Shown here: positions 38,833 through 47,567 of the stretch, piece by piece | Layout of the letters: each line of letters begins with the position of its first letter | How positions within the stretch are numbered: the stretch's first letter is position 1 | From: Strigamia acuminata | Lineage: Eukaryota > Arthropoda > Chilopoda > Geophilomorpha > Linotaeniidae | Reading direction: 5' to 3' | DNA: 64,000 nt | NCBI GenBank assembly: GCA_949358305.1 | Contig: OX442319.1 | Coordinates: 7,006,001 to 7,070,000, forward strand | Made by a program: the position numbers and the translations under genes | Notes under the pieces: model-generated | Told to the model about the DNA's origin: nothing | Database searches by the model: none | The model's input: only the letters and a program-made list of their open reading frames with translations

Positions 38833-40979
38833 ACTGTGATGAGATCAAAAGTCTATTCTCCCAAATCATCGGTTAAATGTTTCTAAAACTTACATTGGAG
38901 CCTTCTACTAAGGTTTAAACACTATTTCTGAACATTCAGAGACATTGGTCTTGTGGTGTTTGTGCTAAGTCAACTGTGATGAGATCAAAAGTCTATTCTC
39001 CCAAATCATTGGTTGGATGTTTCTAAAACTTACATTGGAGCCTTCTACTAAGGTTTAAACACTATTTCTGAACATTCAGAGACATTGGTCTTGTGGTGTT
39101 TGTGCTAAGTCAACTGTGATGAGATCAAAAGTCTATTCTCCCAAATCATCGGTTGGATGTTTCTAAAACTTACATTGGAGCCTTCTACTAAGGTTTAAAC
39201 ACTATTTCTGAACATTCAGAGACATTGGACTTGTGGTGTTTGTGCTAAGTCAACTGCGATGTAAAATGAGCTCAAAATTTTTTTTTCAAAATTTATTGCT
39301 TAGGTGTTGCTAAAACTTATATTGAAGGCTTCTACTAAGGTTTAAACACTATTTCTGAACATTCAGAGACATTGGTCTTGTGGTGTTTGTGCTAAGTCAA
39401 CTGTGATGAGATCAAAAGTCTATTCTCCCAAATCATTGGTTGGATGTTTCTAAAACTTACATTGGAGCCTTCTACTAAGGTTTAAACACTATTTCTGAAC
39501 ATTCAGAGACATTGGTCTTGTGGTGTTTGTGCTAAGTCAACTGTGATGAGATCAAAAGTCTATTCTCCCAAATCATCGGTTGAATGTTTCTAAAACTTAC
39601 ATTGGAGCCTTCTACTAAGGTTTAAACACTATTTCTGAACATTCAGAGACATTGGTCTTGTGGTGTTTGTGCTAAGTCAACTGTGATGAGATCAAAAGTC
39701 TATTCTCCCAAATCATCGGTTAAATGTTATAAAACTTACATTGGAGCCTTCTACTAAGGTTTAAACACTATTTCTGAACATTCAGAGACATTGGTCTTGT
39801 GGTGTTTGTGCTAAGTCAACTGTGATGAGATCAAAAGTCTATTCTCCCAAATCATCGGTTGGATGTTTCTAAAACTTACATTGGAGCCTTCTACTAAGGT
39901 TTAAACACTATTTCTGAACATTCAGAGACATTGGTCTTGTGGTGTTTGTGCTAAGTCAACTGTGATGAGATCAAAAGTCTATTCTCCCAAATCATTGGTT
40001 GGATGTTTCTAAAACTTACATTGGAGCCTTCTACTAAGGTTTAAACACTATTTCTGAACATTCAGAGACATTGGTCTTGTGGTGTTTGTGCTAAGTCAAC
40101 TGTGATGAGATCAAAAGTCTATTCTCCCAAATCATCGGTTGGATGTTTCTAAAACTTACATTGGAGCCTTCTACTAAGGTTTAAACACTATTTCTGAACA
40201 TTCAGAGACATTGGACTTGTGGTGTTTGTGCTAAGTCAACTGCGATGTAAAATGAGCTCAAAATTTTTTTTCAAAATTTATTGCTTAGGTGTTGCTAAAA
40301 CTTATATTGAAGGCTTCTACTAAGGTTTAAACACTATTTCTGAACATTCAGAGACATTGGTCTTGTGGTGTTTGTGCTAAGTCAACTGCGATGTAAAATG
40401 AGCTCAAAATTTTTTTTTCAAAATTTATTGCTTAGGTGTTGCTAAAACTTATATTGAAGGCTTCTACTAAGGTTTAAACACTATTTCTGAACATTCAGAG
40501 ACATTGGTCTTGTGGTGTTTGTGCTAAGTCAACTGTGATGAGATCAAAAGTCTATTCTCCCAAATCATTGGTTGGATGTTTCTAAAACTTACATTGGAGC
40601 CTTCTACTAAGGTTTAAACACTATTTCTGAACATTCAGAGACATTGGTCTTGTGGTGTTTGTGCTAAGTCAACTGTGATGAGATCAAAAGTCTATTCTCC
40701 CAAATCATCGGTTGAATGTTTCTAAAACTTACATTGGAGCCTTCTACTAAGGTTTAAACACTATTTCTGAACATTCAGAGACATTGGTCTTGTGGTGTTT
40801 GTGCTAAGTCAACTGTGATGAGATCAAAAGTCTATTCTCCCAAATCATCGGTTAAATGTTATAAAACTTACATTGGAGCCTTCTACTAAGGTTTAAACAC
40901 TATTTCTGAACATTCAGAGACATTGGTCTTGTGGTGTTTGTGCTAAGTCAACTGTGATGAGATCAAAAGTCTATTCTCC
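38833..40979. repeat. Satellite array segment between elements
   Basis: About 15 monomers of the same 140/147-bp satellite in the same orientation and phase as 1064-23612. Nothing else is present. It ends TATTCTCC at the start of the thymidine-kinase element. Confidence 0.97.
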
Positions 40980-42336
40980 TGTTGCTAGCAACATAAAGGA
41001 AAGCTGCTAAACGTCTTAAAAATTAGTCATCTGGAATTATTAAAAAGAGTTTTTAATATTTATCTTAGATTGGGAATTTAATTAGACACTTATCTGAATA
41101 TAAGTCTTCTTTGAGTTAGTTTGAGTGAATTTCTCAGTACTGGTTGATCTGACCGGATAAATCTGGGAAGAAAAGAGTTTTACATTAGTTATTTTTCCAC
41201 TTAGAATTTATTTTCTATCTTGTTTACCTGTGTTATACATGTTTTGATGTTTCCAAGTGTTTTCCTGTTTCCAGTCCACTACTGTCAATGTAGTGACAAG
41301 GTGTAGTGATGCTTTCAGACAGCAAAAGTGTACTAGAATGAGAAATGTATGTTATTATCAGTTTTAAGCTGTTTCAATCAATTTCTGTGAGTTTTCTGTA
41401 TATTACTAACCAATTAAGCGTTTTGTTAACTTAGATTGTGTGTAGCCTGTCTAGTGAGCTAATTTCAAGCCTTTTTATCCTCCTGCAAGTGATCTCTGTT
41501 TACATTGTCGGCCATTACTGTGGGAGTGGTCTACTTGTATCTGTAAAGAGAGGAGAAAATGTTTAATCCCAAAGAGTTTTTGTGGGTTCTGATTAATAAT
41601 TAATCACTTAATTATTATGCAATGTAAAAGTGTTAAGTTTGAGATTTATCTGTGTTGATTTATAACTTAACTTCTGCACTTACTGTAAAGTTGCCAGCTC
41701 ATTGGTCTAAAATGTCTTTACTTATTCTTTTCTCTATTTTATGAGTTGTTCAGTGTGTTTTAGAGTGAATAATTTAGTTCTCAATGAGCATTGTGTTTAG
41801 AGACTGTTGTTAATGTATACTTTTGCATTTAATGCCAAATACTTGCTGTTAGGCTTATGTGTTTTCAACTATTAACTTCTACGGTAGTTTTGTTGTGCCA
41901 GCAGTACTTATTTCTCTTTACAAGCACTTAGAGACCTCTGTAACTTTAAGTGCAAGTGTCCTTATACAATGTGGAGATAGTTACACTTGTTGTTTCTTAT
42001 TATTGTTAAAGTGTGACTTCTTTGTAAAATCCTCGTGATTCAATTGTAGTAGTCTTGTTAAGAATTTAGAGAATAAAATGGTTGCTTTTTATTTCTCTCC
42101 AAGTCTCATTTCTCTATACAACCAGAAAGCAATGTGCAGTGAGTAGAAAAATCCTCCTTCCTCCTCCTTGAACTCACCAGTGGCAGATCATCATGTGAAG
42201 CAGCAAGTTCAATTCCAGTGTTTGCATTTCTTCAAGTCTTTGGCCAACTTCTGTGTATCAGTTTTAGCCAAGCAGCAGTCAAGTATTGCCGCCCCTCCTT
42301 CTGGCCTGGTTGTCGCCTGCGACCTTGCCAGAAACA
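40980..42336 (+). repeat. 5' LTR of the thymidine-kinase element
   Basis: 1357 bp. It starts with the perfect palindrome TGTTGCTAGCAACA and ends CCAGAAACA. AATAAA at 42072-42077 is a likely polyadenylation signal. I found no clear similarity to the other LTR families apart from the palindromic start. Confidence 0.93.
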
Positions 42337-42339
42337 ATT

Positions 42340-42357
42340 TGGTACCGTGAACCAAGG
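42340..42357 (+). other. Primer binding site of the thymidine-kinase element
   Basis: TGGTACCGTGAACCAAGG starts 3 nt after the LTR. It shares TGGTRCCGTGA with the other families in the window, implying the same or closely related tRNA primers. Confidence 0.75.
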
Positions 42358-43157
42358 ATTTCTTCCAGTTATCTCAGTGGACCTTCATGTGTGCTGCAAA
42401 ATTCATCAGTGGGTTTTGTTCTCAAGCTGTGCAAAGCTTTTATGTGTAAAGTGCCATTGAAGCTGTGCCACTACAGTGAAGTGTATGCTCTCGTCAGCCT
42501 TTCACAGGCAAAAAAGTGGGTTTTTCAAGTTGGATTCTCAAATTGTCAAGATGGTCAAGATGTTTTTCAACTTGGATCAAGCAAGGCTTCGAGAGTACGA
42601 GCGATCCTGCACGACAATCAATTCCAAACACAACGCAATGTACATCCTACAAGAAGATTTGAAGAAATAATTATTAAGAATTATTATTTAAATAGAATAA
42701 TATCCGAATTTGCTGCTGTAATTATTTCAAAAAGAGTTTTTGATTAGAAACTGGTGTAGTTGGGGGGAGAAGAAGTTTAAGTCTTAACCATTTGATAAAA
42801 TTCTCGATTCCAGTTTGTGGAATTTAGAGAATATCCAGTGAATTAGTGAATAATACCAAGCTTTAGTGTTGGTATCCCAATTTAAAACGAGTATCTAGTC
42901 AGAAACTCAATTGTGAAAATAAGAGAATTGTCAATTACCTTTAATTATTGAATTTTGGGGGTTAAATTGCCAATCCTGTTAACATCTCGTGTGTTTCAAT
43001 CCTGTTAACAGCTTGTGGATATCCATCCTGTTTTTGTGTGTTCAGTAAATCCTAGAGTGTAAAAGAATTAGACAATTTCTTGTTAACCAATTTAGTCAGT
43101 TAAGTTGAGTTTGAATCCTGAACTGATCTTTGAATTCTTCATTTCTCGGTGAGGATT
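42358..43157 (+). other. 5' leader of the thymidine-kinase element
   Basis: 800 nt between primer binding site and start codon. It holds the shared CACAACGCAATG motif at 42629-42640, whose ATG opens a 10-codon frame ending at 42670. Downstream it is AT-rich, with repeated CAATCCTGTTAACA (around 42971 and 43000). There is no convincing gene. Confidence 0.6.
42629..42670 (+). promoter_or_regulatory. Shared leader motif with 10-codon upstream frame
   Basis: The same 12-nt motif as at 25133 and 57982-57971. The ATG at 42638 opens a 10-residue frame with stop at 42668-42670, well upstream of the main start at 43158. A longer frame in the same phase runs through from 42476, so whether this ATG is used is unknown. 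Confidence 0.45.
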
Positions 43158-46100
43158 ATGGCTACATTATCCGCTGCTGATCTCGAGGAAAAGGAGGTCA
43201 TTTGGAAAGCAAAGGCTCAAGGAGCCGAGGATCTGCTGGGATCTTCAGTCAACATTCTAGACGGAGGAGAGCTGGAAGCCATGCAAATAACGGTTGACCA
43301 GCAATTGAGTGATCTCGCCGACGAATTGAAAGCTCTTAAAGACGAGTCAAAAAGAGAGGACTATTTAGCGGGGCTTCAACGAATTGAAGACATTAGAACC
43401 AGAGTAAATTTATTGAAGCAAAGAGCAAAAGTGTCTGGAAAAATGGCAGGGCAATTTGGTTCCCATCCGGGACAGAATTCCAGTTTAAACCAGACGTCCG
43501 CTTCATCTAGGAGAAACACGAGATTGCCGAAAACCGACATTGCCAAATTTAGTGGCGATGCAACTGAATATAGAGGTTTTGCGAATTTATTCGAATCAGC
43601 AGTTGATCAGAACACGGAGCTTTCGAACGTGGAAAAGCTTATATATCTGAGGTCATGCTGCACTGGGGCTGCAGAATCCGCAATCAAGTCGTACCCAATA
43701 ACTGATGACGCCTACCCATTAGCGAAAAACACATTGGAGAGTCTATTCGGTTCTGAAAACACGCAGAGAAATGCTATTTCAAAGATGATTAGGGAGTCGA
43801 AACCCGTTTTCGATCTCTACCCAATCGAGCCACTCAAAGCTCTATTCACGTCATTGGCATCTGCTGTCCGGACCATGGCGCAACTGTCTGTGTCAGTTGA
43901 CACTACTGGAACGTACCTTATTCCAGAACTACTTAGAAAATTTCCACCGGAGATCTCCCAACGTTTTTACCGAAAGCATCAAGGAAAAGTTGATGATGTT
44001 AACGTTTTTCTGGACTTCGTAGCAACCGAGATACAACTGGCTGAATTGTCGGAAGAAAGCGTTCTCCTTAAGCGCGCTCATCTGAAGAAGTCAGAAAAAT
44101 TTGAGAAAACTTCAAAGGAAACAAGAGAAAGACCAACTGGAACCATGTCCTCATTCGTGACTTCCGAGAATGGAAAATTGAGTATGAATTCCAAGTCAAA
44201 TCCAAACCGCAAACCCGCCTGCGCTTATTGTGATGGTGATCACGCACACGCAAATTGTGATGCGGATCTCGATGTACCAGCGAGGATCGAAATAGTGAAG
44301 AAGAAACGACTTTGTTTCAACTGCTTGAGATATAACCACACAGCCAAAGAATGTACCGTGAAGTTTTGTTGTCGCTTGTGTGGTGGAAGACATCACACAT
44401 CGATCTGCAACAAAAACAACAAAGAAAAAGCGATTACACCAAAAGAAGAAAACGTGTCTACTAATGTATCGCTTACCGAGTCGGTGGAGATTCAACTGAT
44501 GGTCTTCACTGCTCTTTTTGTGAAGAAAAATGGAGACATGTACCCCGTCCGCGGATTACTAGATCCAGGAAGCCATCGCTCCTACGTCACGAAGAGACTA
44601 GTAAATAAATTCCGGATGCAAAAGATCGAGACACTACACACGATGACACAGTGTCTGCTCAACAAAAAGCCAGTTCCGACGACACATGATGTCTTTAGAT
44701 TCGAACTACAATCAAGACACGGAACAAAAAAGACATCAATCCTTGCATTAGAAACCGACACACTCCCGAAAGTCAAAGGGATAATTGGAGCAGAAGCCAT
44801 AAAGCAAGTCCAATCACTCGGACTTGAGATGGCTGAGATACATCCGTCAGAATCGGAAGACATTGACGTCTTATTAGGAAGCAACGCATGGTGGAAGATT
44901 TGTCAAGGTGGAAGCCGAAAAATCAACGACGAGTTGGGATTAATGGAGACAATTTTTGGGTGGATTCTAAACGGTCGACTGAAACCAAACAACCCGCTTG
45001 AAGAAAACATGGCAGCGTGCAACATTTCTTGCATGGCGGTCGAGTCCAAAGAAGAAGTGATCTCAAATCAACCTGAAAATGACGAAAACAAAATAGTCCA
45101 ATTAATTCCGAAATCACTGCCCAACATGAATGGCGAACCCGGTGTGAATAAACAGACAGACGTCACACCTTCTTGTTTTGCCGCGAGCCTCTCCAGTGGT
45201 CTGGAGAAAGAGGAACTGGACACCACCCTCCAAAAAACGAAAAAGTCGTTCAAGGATGGAGGATTGGTCAACAGAACTCCAAGCTCGGACATGAAGCCGG
45301 AATTACGAGGGCGAAATCAGTTAGAGTCAGGGAGAAAGAACGTCGAATTACTTACAAACCAAGTGCCCAGTTTACCCAAATTGTGTGCAATCGTGAGATG
45401 GAGTGGAAACGTGATTCTGAATTTCTGGAAAAAGAAAATTGATTTGTCAACCAATCAAAAGGGAATTCATCTCATCATTGGTCCAATGTATGCGGGGAAA
45501 ACGACCAAGTTATTGAAGCTTTTAGAAAAGGAAGAGAAGACGTCGTCCCTGCTAATTAAACACTCCAATGACGATCGTTACAGTAAAACCGAAGTCGTGA
45601 CCCACGACGGTCATCGACGAGAAGCAATCGCGACCAGTAGCCTAACCAATGCTGTGGAAAAAACGAAATTAGTGAAGACAATCGGAATTGACGAAGGACA
45701 GTTTTTTCCCGACATTTTTACTTTTTCAAATGAAATGGCTGAGCAAAAGAAAAAGGTAATAGTCGCCGCATTAGACGTCGACTTCAAGAGGAAGCCATTT
45801 GATCAGATATCCGAGTTAGTTCCACTAGCCGAGTCTGTTGTGAAACTACAAGCAAAATGTTATTTTTGCGGAGATAAAGCTGAATTTTCAAGACGAATTT
45901 CGCACGAAACCCGAGTCAAGATGATAGGAGGGATCGACAAATACAAACCAACCTGTCGAGTATGTTTCTCAAAGCCCATGAAGTCCCTAGAGACGAAAAG
46001 GAAAATCATCAACGGAATTATTCGACTTAGTTGTATGATTGTCAACCGAAGAATACCTCCGTGGATACCAAATTTGATCCGTCAAAGAATCATGCCACCC

Positions 46101-46175
46101 AGAGTGGAATACGAAAAGGTGAAAGAGGTCTCCCAAATATTATCATCAAAGACCAGAAGTAATCGAACTAAATGA
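43158..46175 (+). CDS. Gag-protease-thymidine kinase fusion polyprotein
   Basis: 1005 residues from the ATG at 43158 (MATLSAADLEE); the frame extends three codons upstream but only from a GTG. Residues 1-350 resemble BEL/Pao Gag. Zinc knuckles follow: C355/C358/H362/C367, C386/C389/H394/C399, and a C-rich third around 404-417. A DUF1758-type aspartic protease carries LDPGS (D469). D700 lies in a stretch matching the pre-RT region of the autonomous element (D698 there). From about 765 the protein changes to a TK1-type thymidine kinase: P-loop GPMYAGKTT (775-783), DEGQFFPD with predicted catalytic E846, a conserved PLAESVVKL segment, zinc cysteines C901/C904 and C933/C936, and lasso motif KYKPTCRVC. 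TK1 enzymes phosphorylate thymidine to dTMP using ATP. A basic tail of about 65 residues ends the protein. There are no RT or integrase motifs and no frameshift or intron within the TK part. TK identity is near certain; activity is inferred. Confidence 0.95.
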   Translation: MATLSAADLEEKEVIWKAKAQGAEDLLGSSVNILDGGELEAMQITVDQQLSDLADELKALKDESKREDYLAGLQRIEDIRTRVNLLKQRAKVSGKMAGQFGSHPGQNSSLNQTSASSRRNTRLPKTDIAKFSGDATEYRGFANLFESAVDQNTELSNVEKLIYLRSCCTGAAESAIKSYPITDDAYPLAKNTLESLFGSENTQRNAISKMIRESKPVFDLYPIEPLKALFTSLASAVRTMAQLSVSVDTTGTYLIPELLRKFPPEISQRFYRKHQGKVDDVNVFLDFVATEIQLAELSEESVLLKRAHLKKSEKFEKTSKETRERPTGTMSSFVTSENGKLSMNSKSNPNRKPACAYCDGDHAHANCDADLDVPARIEIVKKKRLCFNCLRYNHTAKECTVKFCCRLCGGRHHTSICNKNNKEKAITPKEENVSTNVSLTESVEIQLMVFTALFVKKNGDMYPVRGLLDPGSHRSYVTKRLVNKFRMQKIETLHTMTQCLLNKKPVPTTHDVFRFELQSRHGTKKTSILALETDTLPKVKGIIGAEAIKQVQSLGLEMAEIHPSESEDIDVLLGSNAWWKICQGGSRKINDELGLMETIFGWILNGRLKPNNPLEENMAACNISCMAVESKEEVISNQPENDENKIVQLIPKSLPNMNGEPGVNKQTDVTPSCFAASLSSGLEKEELDTTLQKTKKSFKDGGLVNRTPSSDMKPELRGRNQLESGRKNVELLTNQVPSLPKLCAIVRWSGNVILNFWKKKIDLSTNQKGIHLIIGPMYAGKTTKLLKLLEKEEKTSSLLIKHSNDDRYSKTEVVTHDGHRREAIATSSLTNAVEKTKLVKTIGIDEGQFFPDIFTFSNEMAEQKKKVIVAALDVDFKRKPFDQISELVPLAESVVKLQAKCYFCGDKAEFSRRISHETRVKMIGGIDKYKPTCRVCFSKPMKSLETKRKIINGIIRLSCMIVNRRIPPWIPNLIRQRIMPPRVEYEKVKEVSQILSSKTRSNRTK

Positions 46176-46188
46176 TGGGTTGTTCGCA

Positions 46189-46210
46189 CTTTCTTTTCGC
46201 CGGCAATCTA
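46189..46210 (+). promoter_or_regulatory. 22-nt conserved block flush with the 3' LTR
   Basis: A pyrimidine-rich block ending GGCAATCTA immediately before TGTTGCTAGC. It aligns base for base in length with the blocks at 30608-30629 and at the complement of 52199-52220. No polypurine tract lies in the 35 nt between stop codon and LTR. Confidence 0.6.
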
Positions 46211-47567
46211 TGTTGCTAGCAACATAAAGGAAAGCTGCTAAACGTCTTAAAAATTAGTCATCTGGAATTATTAAAAAGAGTTTTTAATATTTATCTTAGA
46301 TTGGGAATTTAATTAGACACTTATCTGAATATAAGTCTTCTTTGAGTTAGTTTGAGTGAATTTCTCAGTACTGGTTGATCTGACCGGATAAATCTGGGAA
46401 GAAAAGAGTTTTACATTAGTTATTTTTCCACTTAGAATTTATTTTCTATCTTGTTTACCTGTGTTATACATGTTTTGATGTTTCCAAGTGTTTTCCTGTT
46501 TCCAGTCCACTACTGTCAATGTAGTGACAAGGTGTAGTGATGCTTTCAGACAGCAAAAGTGTACTAGAATGAGAAATGTATGTTATTATCAGTTTTAAGC
46601 TGTTTCAATCAATTTCTGTGAGTTTTCTGTATATTACTAACCAATTAAGCGTTTTGTTAACTTAGATTGTGTGTAGCCTGTCTAGTGAGCTAATTTCAAG
46701 CCTTTTTATCCTCCTGCAAGTGATCTCTGTTTACATTGTCGGCCATTACTGTGGGAGTGGTCTACTTGTATCTGTAAAGAGAGGAGAAAATGTTTAATCC
46801 CAAAGAGTTTTTGTGGGTTCTGATTAATAATTAATCACTTAATTATTATGCAATGTAAAAGTGTTAAGTTTGAGATTTATCTGTGTTGATTTATAACTTA
46901 ACTTCTGCACTTACTGTAAAGTTGCCAGCTCATTGGTCTAAAATGTCTTTACTTATTCTTTTCTCTATTTTATGAGTTGTTCAGTGTGTTTTAGAGTGAA
47001 TAATTTAGTTCTCAATGAGCATTGTGTTTAGAGACTGTTGTTAATGTATACTTTTGCATTTAATGCCAAATACTTGCTGTTAGGCTTATGTGTTTTCAAC
47101 TATTAACTTCTACGGTAGTTTTGTTGTGCCAGCAGTACTTATTTCTCTTTACAAGCACTTAGAGACCTCTGTAACTTTAAGTGCAAGTGTCCTTATACAA
47201 TGTGGAGATAGTTACACTTGTTGTTTCTTATTATTGTTAAAGTGTGACTTCTTTGTAAAATCCTCGTGATTCAATTGTAGTAGTCTTGTTAAGAATTTAG
47301 AGAATAAAATGGTTGCTTTTTATTTCTCTCCAAGTCTCATTTCTCTATACAACCAGAAAGCAATGTGCAGTGAGTAGAAAAATCCTCCTTCCTCCTCCTT
47401 GAACTCACCAGTGGCAGATCATCATGTGAAGCAGCAAGTTCAATTCCAGTGTTTGCATTTCTTCAAGTCTTTGGCCAACTTCTGTGTATCAGTTTTAGCC
47501 AAGCAGCAGTCAAGTATTGCCGCCCCTCCTTCTGGCCTGGTTGTCGCCTGCGACCTTGCCAGAAACA
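46211..47567 (+). repeat. 3' LTR of the thymidine-kinase element
   Basis: 1357 bp at +5231 from the 5' LTR. I found no difference between the two when reading them line by line. It is followed by satellite CTCCCAAATC. Confidence 0.93.

Larger units (their letters stand above)
40980..47567 (+). mobile_element. BEL/Pao-type LTR element carrying a thymidine kinase in place of RT/RNaseH/IN
   Basis: A 6588-bp element with identical-looking 1357-bp LTRs, flanked by CTCC on both sides (40976-40979 and 47568-47571); the uninterrupted satellite reads ATTCTCCCAAATC. Internal order: primer binding site, roughly 800-nt leader, one long gene (43158-46175), a 35-nt tail and the 3' LTR. It has Gag and protease but no RT, RNase H or integrase, so it cannot transpose alone. 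A cellular-type thymidine kinase replaces them. Matching LTRs and an intact frame suggest recent insertion. Confidence 0.93.

Noticed and set aside
42286-42747. A 153-residue frame in the leader of the thymidine-kinase element, and a similar 146-residue frame at 57921-58361 (-)
   Set aside because: Both begin inside the LTR and cross the primer site; the encoded sequences do not resemble each other beyond the shared 12-nt motif.
44068-46045. - strand frames of 60-100 codons opposite the Gag-PR-TK gene
   Set aside because: Antisense shadows; the + strand frame has convincing conserved domains throughout.
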